Source of the DNA: Nocardia altamirensis NBRC 108246
GTDB lineage: Bacteria; Actinomycetota; Actinomycetes; Mycobacteriales; Mycobacteriaceae
Assembly (NCBI RefSeq): GCF_001612685.1
Contig: NZ_BDAY01000009.1
Span: 62,001 to 126,000 of the forward strand
Length of the DNA stretch: 64,000 nucleotides
Reading direction: 5' to 3'
Shown: positions 57,172-64,000 of the stretch, in pieces
How positions within the stretch are numbered: the stretch's first letter is position 1
Layout: each line of letters opens with the position of its first letter
The notes under the pieces: model-generated
Seen by the model: only the letters and a program-made list of their open reading frames with translations
The model's database searches: none
Told to the model about the DNA's origin: nothing
Program-made: the position numbers and the translations under genes

Positions 57172-58254
57172 ATGACAGATCGTCCGCTGGGCGCCCGTCG
57201 GCTGTCCGATGGGCGACTGCTGATCCCGTGGCACGGTAAGCAGCCCGACGGGACCATCGCCCACGGGATGGTCGAAATCGGACCCGAAGACGAGCGGTTC
57301 GCCGAATGGAGCGAATCCATCGCCAGGCGCGAGCGCGGCGAACTCCCCGACGATGCACATCCGGTCGATCCCATCGGGCTGCAATCGTTCCGCGATCCGC
57401 GACCCGATCCGGTGCCGACCGCGCACGAACGACGGCTCGACACGCTGCGCGCCATCGCCGAGCGCGGCGATCGCGGCGCGATGGAGCAGCTCGGGCATCT
57501 GCTGCGTGACGGGAACGAGCTGGTCGAGGCCGAGCAGTGGTTCCGGCGGGCCGCCGAGCGCGGCAGTGCGACCGCGATGGCGGACCTCGGGCTGCTGCTC
57601 GGCACGCACGGCCGGATCGCCGAAGCGGTGCGCTGGTTGGAGTCGGCCGTCGCCGCGGGCTGTGCCGGCGCGGATTTGCAGCTCGGGCTGCTGCATCTGG
57701 AACGCGGCAAGATCGACGACGCCGAACGCTGGCTGCGGCCCGCGGCCGAGGCAGGCTCGCCGGACGCGCTGTGCAATATGGGCGTTGTCGCCAATCGCCG
57801 AGGCAGCAACGAGGAAGCCGAGGAGTGGTACGAGCGCGCGGCCGCCGCCGGAAACCCAACGGCCATGCGCACTTTGGGCCTCTACGTGGCGCGGCGCGGC
57901 GAGTTCGGCCGTGCGGTCGAACTGCTCACCGAGGCCGTGCGCCGTGGCCGCACCGACGCCATGGCGATCCTCGGCTCGCTGCACCTCGACCACGGCGACA
58001 CGGCCGCAGGCGAGTCCTGGCTGCGGCGCGGCGCCGACGCCGAAGATCCCGACTCCATGTTCCACCTGGCCCTTTTTCTTCGCGAACAAGACACTTTCCC
58101 GTTCACCGGCGATCTGACCGAGCCCGGCGTCCTGCGCGCCGCCGCCGCGATCGCCACCGGCCGCACCCCAGCCCAGCAGGAAGCCAGGCACTGGCTCGAA
58201 CGTGCCGCCGCACTCGGCCATCCTCAATCCCTCCAACTCCTGCACGATCTTTGA
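57172..58254 (+). CDS. Sel1-type tetratricopeptide repeat protein
   Basis: 360 residues. A 75-residue N-terminal region (LSDGRLLIPWHGKQPDGTIA) precedes about seven Sel1-like repeats of 33-36 residues (GNELVEAEQWFRRAAERGSA, NEEAEEWYERAAAAGNPTAM). The last repeat is EARHWLERAAALGHPQSLQL. No signal peptide; cytoplasmic scaffold likely. Partner is probably the gene 10 bp upstream. A decayed copy of its 3' end lies at 60466-60552. Confidence 0.88.
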   Translation: MTDRPLGARRLSDGRLLIPWHGKQPDGTIAHGMVEIGPEDERFAEWSESIARRERGELPDDAHPVDPIGLQSFRDPRPDPVPTAHERRLDTLRAIAERGDRGAMEQLGHLLRDGNELVEAEQWFRRAAERGSATAMADLGLLLGTHGRIAEAVRWLESAVAAGCAGADLQLGLLHLERGKIDDAERWLRPAAEAGSPDALCNMGVVANRRGSNEEAEEWYERAAAAGNPTAMRTLGLYVARRGEFGRAVELLTEAVRRGRTDAMAILGSLHLDHGDTAAGESWLRRGADAEDPDSMFHLALFLREQDTFPFTGDLTEPGVLRAAAAIATGRTPAQQEARHWLERAAALGHPQSLQLLHDL

Positions 58255-58646
58255 GGGACCTAGTCGTCAGGCCTGAGCATCGATCCATGGACGAAATCCG
58301 GCAGTCGAGGTAGTTGAAGTCGATGAGCGCGAGCATCTGCTCGCGCTCATCGCGCGGGTATTTACCCCTAGCAGCGACGATCAGCACCGACCAGGCCGGC
58401 CCGGTAGTGGCGAGTATGCGGCTCGCCGCCACCGCTTCGGCTGGCCAACATCCCGTCCGGACACTTCGCCGCGAATTCCGCGGAGCCCAACCCGCAACAT
58501 CACCCAGCCTCACAAAGTTGGAATATTTCGAGATTGATGGAACCGATCTCGACCTCGAAGCGTCAAACCCCATAGAACAGAACGCATCTCGATGCGTTAG
58601 CACCACGAGGATGAAGCCCGGGTAGCCGGGGTTCTCGAGGCCTGGT
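58255..58646. other. Non-coding stretch
   Basis: Between the Sel1-repeat gene and the leader of the next secreted protein. I see no gene with a ribosome site and family support. Frames on both strands here look like chance frames. The duplicated leader begins at about 58611-58647. Confidence 0.5.
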
Positions 58647-58731
58647 GTCGGGGAGCTGCAACTCCCCAACACCCGGAGCTGCACGCACATACAGCTTTTC
58701 GCAGTGCACAACCCGCAGATAGGAACTCGCT
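58647..58731 (+). promoter_or_regulatory. Duplicated hairpin leader, copy 1
   Basis: Leader of the secreted protein at 58732. A first hairpin (58647-58670, near-perfect 9-bp stem, loop CTGCAA) and a second weaker one (GGAGCTGCACGCACATACAGC) are followed by TTTT, 45 bp before the ATG. It matches the leader at 60243-60325 almost base for base. Its ribosome site (AGATAGGAACTCGCT) is conserved. Confidence 0.6.
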
Positions 58732-59250
58732 ATGAACCGTTTCCGCAAAGCCGTCGCCGTAGCATCTCTAATTCTCACCTCAACGCTCGCAAGCGGGCTC
58801 GTGGCAAGCGGGGCTCATGCAGAGGCGGCACCGCACCCCGAAACAACATACCGTTTCGCCGATCCGAAGGATTTCCTGTGCGCAGGAAACTGGGAGCACC
58901 CGGTCGCTTACGTCAATTTCCAACGATCTCACAATGGCGTGCTGATGTGGGCGTTGAAGCTGACCGGCGTCTCGATCCAGAATCTCGGCGGTCCTGTTGC
59001 GACCGTCACGATGTCGACAGCCGCCGTAAACGATGTTGCGATCAACCCGCCGTATGGCCCGCACACCGAGAACGGAAGCTACTACAACTTCCATGGAAGC
59101 ATGAAGGACTACCAGGTCTTCGGCGGTGCCCGCAGCACGATCCAGACCGGCGACAAGCTGACGCTCCAGTGGCTAATCAAGGGTGTCAACAATACAATCG
59201 CGAACCGCTACATCACCTGCAAGATCCCGGCCCCTGGCACCGGGTTGTGA
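58732..59250 (+). CDS. Secreted hypothetical protein
   Basis: 172 residues: signal peptide (RFRKAVAVASLILTSTLASGL with AHA-EA cleavage) and a mature domain of about 140 residues (YRFADPKDFLCAGNWEHPVA, GDKLTLQWLIKGVNNTIANRY) with two Cys, one near each end. Codon use is less GC-biased than in the core genes. No family recognised. The same leader and the first eight codons (MNRFRKAV) recur at 60326. Confidence 0.72.
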   Translation: MNRFRKAVAVASLILTSTLASGLVASGAHAEAAPHPETTYRFADPKDFLCAGNWEHPVAYVNFQRSHNGVLMWALKLTGVSIQNLGGPVATVTMSTAAVNDVAINPPYGPHTENGSYYNFHGSMKDYQVFGGARSTIQTGDKLTLQWLIKGVNNTIANRYITCKIPAPGTGL

Positions 59251-59359
59251 CCGAATAGCAAGGTAGGCTGCGCATTCCACACGGAGCAGCGATGGCTGGC
59301 GGCGTTCCTCGCCGACCATCGAGGGCCGTAGAGCGAGCCACCCACTCAGCGGAGGTGTA

Positions 59360-59731
59360 ATGAACGCTGTTCCAATCGAAATGAATGTTTCGATCACCAT
59401 ATCGCGACTCGAACTCCTGGTTCATCGGCTAACGCGGGATACCGATTGGTTTTCTGTCGAGTACGCCGTGAAACCGGCCCTGTCAGAGGACATTTCGAAC
59501 GGCGTCCCACTTGACTTGCGCGTGGAAGCTGCTGACGACACAGGCGACACATACACCGACGGAGGCGGGTTCCGGCAGAACAGCGGAGACGGCACGCAAA
59601 CAAGGGGAACGGCCATATTGCAGCCTGCCCTGGCGATAAATGCCCGAAAGTTGACGCTACGATTTGTCTTTTCGTCCGAGACCACCCAACTCACATGCTC
59701 GGTATCCGTCGATCTGCCGAGCCTGCTGTAG
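59360..59731 (+). CDS. Hypothetical protein
   Basis: 123 residues from ATG 59360, with CGGAGGTGTA in front. No signal peptide or membrane segment. It is rich in beta-forming stretches (MNVSITISRLELLVHRLTRD, LDLRVEAADDTGDTY, KLTLRFVFSSETTQLTCSVS). It may be a small beta-sandwich. No family recognised. It lies in the low-bias accessory segment. Confidence 0.65.
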   Translation: MNAVPIEMNVSITISRLELLVHRLTRDTDWFSVEYAVKPALSEDISNGVPLDLRVEAADDTGDTYTDGGGFRQNSGDGTQTRGTAILQPALAINARKLTLRFVFSSETTQLTCSVSVDLPSLL

Positions 59732-59804
59732 TTGGATAGGCGATCGATGCGTTGCTGTCCACGCCTATCGCTCCTTCCGGGCTCAGATACCGAATAATGA
59801 ACGG

Positions 59805-60185
59805 ATGGACGAGAAGTACGCTGTGGCGCTGGAGCCGGTACTGCGGGATCTGGCAGCGACCTGTGCCGTTCAGCCCGTTGTGCGTGAGGAAACACATCAT
59901 GGCACGGACTGGGTGATGTTCTATGAGCCAGAAGGGAGCGGCGTGGGGATCGGGCCGCTCATCGGGGACAACTACCCCGAGCAAGTGGCATGCCTGGCCG
60001 ACAAGGCTCAAGAATGGGCAGTGGAGGCACTGTGGGCGACCGGCGAGCCAGCGGTGTGGCCGCTGTGTCCGAATCACCCGAACGCCCATCCCCTAACAGC
60101 GGGCGTGAGCCGCGGAGTAGCCGTGTGGTCTTGCCCGAAGACACATACGACGGTTGCGTCTATAGGGCAGCTCAGCGCCACCTGA
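59805..60185 (+). CDS. Hypothetical protein with CPxH segment
   Basis: 126 residues from ATG 59805. Acidic N-terminal half (VREETHHGTDWVMFYEPEGS, ACLADKAQEWAVEALWATGE) and a conserved-looking C-terminal segment WPLCPNHPNAHPLTAGVSRG, then VAVWSCPKT. The two Cys and three His could bind zinc. I recall similar short proteins in streptomycetes but cannot name a family. Confidence 0.68.
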   Translation: MDEKYAVALEPVLRDLAATCAVQPVVREETHHGTDWVMFYEPEGSGVGIGPLIGDNYPEQVACLADKAQEWAVEALWATGEPAVWPLCPNHPNAHPLTAGVSRGVAVWSCPKTHTTVASIGQLSAT

Positions 60186-60242
60186 GGTTCCTGGTCAAGC
60201 GTCAAGATGAGCCCCAAGTGGCCGAAGTTCCCACAGCTGGAT

Positions 60243-60325
60243 GTTGGGGAGCTGCAACTCCCCAACATCCGGAGCTGCATGCACATGCAGCTTTTCGCAG
60301 CGCAACCCACAGATGAGAACTCGCT
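60243..60325 (+). promoter_or_regulatory. Duplicated hairpin leader, copy 2
   Basis: Two perfect hairpins: GTTGGGGAG / CTCCCCAAC (60243-60266, loop CTGCAA) and AGCTGCATG / CATGCAGCT (60273-60292, loop CA), the second running into TTT like an intrinsic terminator. Near identity to copy 1 continues to the start codon at 60326. Confidence 0.6.
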
Positions 60326-60552
60326 ATGAACCGTTTCCGCAAGGCCGTCACCGCGCGCTCGACCGTACTCGCGACTGTCGTAGACAGTACGGCCGCGGCC
60401 TTATATACGGACACGACCGTTGAAATCTATCCATGGAAGCGCAGCTATCGGCACCGACCGAGTACTGGCTCCAGCAGGAAACTCAGCGCCGACTGGAACG
60501 CGCAGCCGCCCTGGGGCATCCCGCAATCGCGGCAACTGCTGACGATCGTTGC
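60326..60552 (+). pseudogene. Decayed duplicate: MNRFRKAV start plus Sel1 C-terminal remnant
   Basis: The frame begins MNRFRKAV like the secreted protein at 58732 but loses the signal peptide within a few codons. At 60466-60552, in another frame, LQQETQRRLERAAALGHPAI matches the end of the Sel1 protein (AQQEARHWLERAAALGHPQS); the DNA there also aligns with 58170-58254. The order is reversed relative to the intact copy. It is a rearranged, non-functional duplicate. A 142-codon open frame across it is not thought to be a real protein. Confidence 0.6.
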
Positions 60553-60623
60553 GGGACATCGCACGGTCGTCCGGTGCGGTGCGCACGTGATCGAGGCGGC
60601 GGACAACTGCGCAGCGTATCCAC

Positions 60624-60668
60624 CAAAAACCTTGTGGCCAGGGGTTTTTGTCGGTGGGCGGAGGTATA
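60624..60668 (+). promoter_or_regulatory. Hairpin and TATAAT promoter before 60726
   Basis: Inverted repeat CAAAAACC / GGTTTTTG (60624-60631, 60643-60650) resembles a terminator closing the upstream remnant. The hexamer TATAAT at 60663-60668 is a perfect -10, rare in this GC-rich DNA, though the -35 is poor. The gene start follows about 57 bp on. Confidence 0.5.
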
Positions 60669-60725
60669 ATCGAAGAAGTGTTCGAGGGGATTCGCCGAGT
60701 CCCCGATCGCAACGGGAGGAAGCCT

Positions 60726-60998
60726 GTGCCCGCGACGAAGACCGTCCTCATTGATCGTCCCTATGCCCCGCTGGAGAAGCAGCGGCTGCCCGCGGGACGC
60801 CCGCGGTCGTGGTATGTCCGCCACAACCGCAAGCTCAAGGCGATGCGCTTGACCATCGCGCTGCTCGACTCTGGGGTGTACACGCCGAGTTCGGCCAACA
60901 ACAAGCGGATCCGGCACACCGCCGAAGTGGTTGGCATCCGCCCGCCCTCCGACACCACCTGCAACATGGTGCGGACGCTGATGCGCAAGCGGTACTGA
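60726..60998 (+). CDS. Small basic hypothetical protein
   Basis: 90 residues from GTG 60726, with GGGAGGAAG in front. Strongly basic (RPRSWYVRHNRKLKAMRLTI, SANNKRIRHTAEVVGIRPPS, TLMRKRY end). The charge suggests nucleic-acid binding, but no domain is recognised. Closed by a strong hairpin at 61019-61056. Confidence 0.65.
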   Translation: MPATKTVLIDRPYAPLEKQRLPAGRPRSWYVRHNRKLKAMRLTIALLDSGVYTPSSANNKRIRHTAEVVGIRPPSDTTCNMVRTLMRKRY

Positions 60999-61018
60999 CA
61001 CTTTCGCACCGAGAAAGA

Positions 61019-61056
61019 AACGAGTCGCGACGCCGAACCCGGTGTCGCGACTCGTT
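61019..61056. terminator. Bidirectional terminator hairpin
   Basis: Perfect 13-bp inverted repeat AACGAGTCGCGAC / GTCGCGACTCGTT with a 12-nt loop, between the convergent genes ending at 60998 and 61113. Confidence 0.82.
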
Positions 61057-61112
61057 CGGTATTACGCCGCTGCGCGAATGACAGTGCGCTGCTGCGCGAA
61101 CGGCAAGAAGTG

Positions 61113-61379
61113 CTACATGACTTGGATGGAGCAGGGCTGGGCGGTGCCGCCGGACATGGTCTTGAGCAGGCAGGCAAGACCACGGGTCACCGCGGACAAC
61201 GCGCCCGCCGAGCCGGTGGCGCTGCCGCTGGACGCGTCGATGGTGGATGTGCTGACGGCGGCCGGTCCGGCGGGCTCCAGCGATAATCCGGGCGCCGCCG
61301 ATGCCGCTGCGCTGCCGGACAAGACAATGACCGAGGCAGCGACTGTTGCGGTAACAACCTGCGCTATCGATCGTTTCAT
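61113..61379 (-). CDS. Small secreted two-cysteine peptide (family member 3)
   Basis: 88 residues: signal peptide (VVTATVAASVIVLSGSAAASA), a mature part GLSLEPAGPAAVSTSTIDAS followed by a Ser/Gly/Ala stretch, and a C-terminal Cys pair (CLLKTMSGGTAQPC). GAGGAG lies nine bases before the ATG. Its LEPAGP/LEPAVP segment and Cys pair relate it to 52900-53121 and 53278-53508, 8 kb away. Confidence 0.65.
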   Translation of the reverse strand: MKRSIAQVVTATVAASVIVLSGSAAASAAPGLSLEPAGPAAVSTSTIDASSGSATGSAGALSAVTRGLACLLKTMSGGTAQPCSIQVM

Positions 61380-61608
61380 CGAAACCAACTCCTCTTGTGG
61401 ATTGTGCGCTACGCGCCAGGACAAGTTAGCCCCGACAAGAAGAGATGAGATGCCACCATTTCTAGGGGCATCGATGTAACGGAGACCCGGAATCCGTTGC
61501 TGGACAACTGATATCGATACACAAACTCGCGACATCGCGAAGGAACGCGCGCGGCGGGCAATCAGTCGCGGCCAGCATCAACGCGAAAGCGCTGCCGACC
61601 CTTGCCTT

Positions 61609-61797
61609 TTACGATCGAACGACGCCGATCTGCAATGGCACCGAGAAATCCTGCAACCCGAAGATGCTGGTCTGCAACGGAATCGAGAAACTCCGCAGAC
61701 CGCCGGCCTCCACCGATGCCGCGATGGCACCGATCCCCATCCCGATCCCTGTCGAAATCCCCACGGCTGCAACCGCAGTCGCGATGATACGAAACAT
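61609..61797 (-). CDS. Small secreted or membrane peptide with internal repeat
   Basis: 62 residues. Hydrophobic N terminus (FRIIATAVAAVGISTGIGMG) serving as signal or anchor, then two copies of a short repeat, SFSIPLQTSIFGLQ and DFSVPLQIGV. AAAGGATGG precedes the ATG. No family recognised. Same strand as hemD but separated from it by the hemD 3' end. Confidence 0.55.
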   Translation of the reverse strand: MFRIIATAVAAVGISTGIGMGIGAIAASVEAGGLRSFSIPLQTSIFGLQDFSVPLQIGVVRS

Positions 61798-61905
61798 GAC
61801 CGCCCATCCTTTCGCGCACGCACGCCGCGTACGTGAGGTCAGGGTAGGCGCGACCGCGACCAGGCAGCTGCCGACAATTCCGGTGCCACCAACATCATGG
61901 GCACG

Positions 61906-63474
61906 TCAGCGGCTGCGACGGCTCTTCTTCCGCGGCGGGGGCAGCAGGCCCTCGGCGCGCAGCCGAGCCGCATGCTCGGCAAGCGCCTCGACCAGCGGAC
62001 CGACCTGGGCGACCTCGGGCTGCACGTCGACGCGCAGACCGAATTCGATGGCGGTTTCGGCGGTCTTGGGCCCGATGCACGCGACGATGGTGCGCGCGTG
62101 CGGCTTGCCTGCGATGCCGACCAGGTTGCGCACCGTGGAGGACGAGGTGAACAGGACCGCGTCGAAACCGCCGGTCTTGATCATCTCGCGGGTCTCCGCG
62201 GGCGGCGGCGAAGCGCGCACCGTGCGGTAGGCCGTGACGTCGTCGATTTCCCAGCCGCGGTCGCGCAGGCCCTCGGCCAGCGTCTCGGTGGCGATGTCGG
62301 CGCGCGGCAACAGGACTCGGTTGACCGGATCGAAAACGTCGTCGTAGGGCGGGAAGTCGGCGAGCAGACCCTCGGAGGACTGCTCACCACTCGGCACCAG
62401 CTCCGGATTGATGCCGAACGAGCGCACCCGGTCCGCGGTGGCCTCGCCGACGCAGGCGATCTTCACACCGGAGAAAGCCCGTGCGTCCAAACCGAATTCG
62501 GCGAACTTCTCCCACACCGCGCGCACCGCGTTGGTGGAGGTGAACACCACCCACTGGTAGCGGCCGTCGACCAGACCCTTGACCGCACGCTCCATCTGGG
62601 CCGGGCTACGCGGCGGCTCGACCGCGATGGTCGGCACCTCCATCGGGATGGCGCCGTGGGTGACGAGCCGCTCGCTCATCTCCCCCGCCTGGTCCTTGGT
62701 GCGCGGCACCAGCACGGTCCAGCCGTACAGCGCGCGGGACTCCCACCAGGACATCTTCGAGCGTGAGGCGACCACCTTGCCGATGGTCACCACCAGCGGA
62801 CCGACCAACTCGGAGGCGGCGCTGTTCAGCGTGGCCAGGGTCGCCTCGATGGTGCGCTGCTGGCGGGTGGTGCCGCGCACGGTCACCGCGACCGGGGTCT
62901 GCGGCGCCATGCCGTGTTCCACCAGGGCGCTGGCGGTTTCGGCCAGGTGGCCGGAGGTCGCGTGCAGCACGAGCGGGCCGGGGGCCGCGGCCAAGGCGGC
63001 CCAGTCGACCTCGCCGCGCACATCGGCTTCGGTGTGCCCGGAGCCGAGCGCGATGCCCGCGTAACTCGGCACCGCGGAACCGTTGGGCAGGCCGGGCAGC
63101 ACCTCGAACACCATGTGCGAGCGGGTCACCGCGTTGACCTCGGCGATCACCGAGTCGGTGGTCAGCGGGTCGTTCGCGACGACGCGGACCACGTCGTGGC
63201 CGTTGCGGGCCTCGGCGATCAGCGTCTTGGCCACCTCGGCGGGCTCGCCGAGCGCGGGGCGCACGTCGACCGGGCGGGTACCGTCGGGGCCCGGCTCGAC
63301 CGCCGTCCCGATCAGGGCAAGCACACCCTTGTCGACATCGGGGTCGGTGAACGCGAGCGTCGCGCGACCGATCACCTCGCGGGCGCGCACCGTGAGCAAC
63401 GCAGGGTCACCGGGGCCTGACCCGACGAAAAGGATCCGACCGGGATGCTTCTTGGTAGCTGCTCGACCGCTCAT
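61906..63474 (-). CDS. hemD: Fused uroporphyrinogen-III methyltransferase / synthase
   Basis: 522 residues. The N-terminal half is a SUMT/CobA-type methyltransferase fold ([40 protein letters not shown]); the C-terminal half is HemD ([60 protein letters not shown]). It makes uroporphyrinogen III from hydroxymethylbilane and may methylate it toward sirohaem. ATG 63474 overlaps the hemC stop by four bases. Same fusion as Rv0511. Confidence 0.93.
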   Translation of the reverse strand: MSGRAATKKHPGRILFVGSGPGDPALLTVRAREVIGRATLAFTDPDVDKGVLALIGTAVEPGPDGTRPVDVRPALGEPAEVAKTLIAEARNGHDVVRVVANDPLTTDSVIAEVNAVTRSHMVFEVLPGLPNGSAVPSYAGIALGSGHTEADVRGEVDWAALAAAPGPLVLHATSGHLAETASALVEHGMAPQTPVAVTVRGTTRQQRTIEATLATLNSAASELVGPLVVTIGKVVASRSKMSWWESRALYGWTVLVPRTKDQAGEMSERLVTHGAIPMEVPTIAVEPPRSPAQMERAVKGLVDGRYQWVVFTSTNAVRAVWEKFAEFGLDARAFSGVKIACVGEATADRVRSFGINPELVPSGEQSSEGLLADFPPYDDVFDPVNRVLLPRADIATETLAEGLRDRGWEIDDVTAYRTVRASPPPAETREMIKTGGFDAVLFTSSSTVRNLVGIAGKPHARTIVACIGPKTAETAIEFGLRVDVQPEVAQVGPLVEALAEHAARLRAEGLLPPPRKKSRRSR

Positions 63475-64000
63475 TGGTTGTTCTCCATCGGGCTGGGTTG
63501 GGTGAAGTCTGTGGCGGGCGCATTCACCGCCTGTGTGGACGAACCGGCAACCGGTTCGGGGGTGCTGAGCAACTCGCGCGCGCCGAGGTCGAGCAGTTCG
63601 CGGGCAAGTGCCCGGCCCAGCTCGTCCGCGTGCGCAGGCGATCCGACCACCGACGCCCGGATCACATCGGACCCGTCGATGGCGGCCGCGCAACCGCGCA
63701 GCGAAAGCTCGTCGAAGATCCGCCCGTCGTCGTCGATCGACTCGACCACCTCGGCGAGCGCGCCGATCGGTGCGGAACAGCCTGCTTCCATCTCGGCGAG
63801 CAGCGCACGCTCGGCGAGCACCGCGGCGCGGGTCGCGGCATCGTCGAGCGCGCTGAGCACCTCGACGAGTTCGCTGTCGCCGCTGCGGCATTCGATGGCC
63901 AGTGCGCCCTGCGCCGGGGCGGGGAGCATCTGCACGGGCTCAAGCGCCTCGGTCACCGCGTCGAGTCTGCCGATTCTGGCCAGGCCCGCTCTGGCGACCA
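63471..64000 (-). CDS. hemC: Hydroxymethylbilane synthase (5' end outside window)
   Basis: C-terminal ~176 residues of porphobilinogen deaminase. [20 protein letters not shown] and the cofactor-cysteine region [20 protein letters not shown] (dipyrromethane attached to Cys) identify it. A Pro/Ser/Thr-rich tail follows. Its stop overlaps the hemD start. The start codon is beyond the right edge. Confidence 0.94.
   Translation of the reverse strand, partial: VARAGLARIGRLDAVTEALEPVQMLPAPAQGALAIECRSGDSELVEVLSALDDAATRAAVLAERALLAEMEAGCSAPIGALAEVVESIDDDGRIFDELSLRGCAAAIDGSDVIRASVVGSPAHADELGRALARELLDLGARELLSTPEPVAGSSTQAVNAPATDFTQPSPMENNQ

Overview
The window looks like chromosomal DNA from a mycolic-acid-making actinomycete, most likely Nocardia. 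It has high GC, frequent GTG starts and four-base ATGA/GTGA overlaps. Gene neighbourhoods match Mycobacterium tuberculosis blocks (rpmG-had-tRNA-Trp-secE-nusG-rplK-rplA; menG/mgtA/menJ/grcC/htpX/yajQ; menA-ccs-hemL; hemB/hemD/hemC). It also has a fused hadAB gene and a bldC regulator. Genus assignment is inference.

Layout. 1-5.1 kb: translation and secretion genes on the minus strand (rplA partial, rplK, nusG, secE, rpmG) with tRNA-Trp, -Met, -Thr and -Tyr and a fused HadA-HadB dehydratase. 5.2-13.4 kb: yajQ, htpX, a polyprenyl diphosphate synthase, menaquinone reductase menJ, an AraC-type regulator, small enzymes, an MgtA-like mannosyltransferase and menG. 13.5-20.5 kb: a single-chain nitrate reductase carrying its own flavin reductase, an aldo/keto reductase with a divergent TetR gene, and a truncated MarR gene. 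20.6-34.2 kb: menD, menB, menE and menA, mixed with a hotdog thioesterase, a DrrAB exporter and a large SARP/ATPase regulator. 34.2-38 kb: a ClpC-N-domain/HTH gene pair, a cysteine desulfhydrase-like gene, bldC, and two copies of a 127-bp repeat. 38.3-44.7 kb: a secreted serine hydrolase, a second SARP/ATPase regulator and a second DrrAB exporter. 45.2-52.3 kb: cytochrome c maturation genes (ccsB, resB, ccdA, tlpA-like), a histidine phosphatase and hemL. 52.5-56.2 kb: small secreted or membrane proteins and hemB. 56.3-61.8 kb: an accessory segment of lower coding bias, with a YrhB-like protein, a Sel1-repeat protein, secreted proteins, a duplicated leader and decayed gene pieces. It separates hemB from hemD and hemC, which close the window (hemC partial).

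Together the genes cover menaquinone synthesis, cytochrome c maturation and haem synthesis, i.e. the respiratory chain, plus export and cell-envelope functions. Most of this is ordinary core genome. The most notable signals are regulatory. The serine hydrolase and the second exporter, which flank a SARP-type regulator, share the same duplicated promoter region of about 100 bp. Each copy carries four direct repeats spaced 10-11 bp apart on one face of the helix. Other notable signals are the 127-bp repeat pair abutting two stop codons, a duplicated hairpin leader in front of secreted-protein genes, a palindrome-covered leaderless promoter of an HTH/ClpN operon, and a family of small secreted peptides with two C-terminal cysteines.
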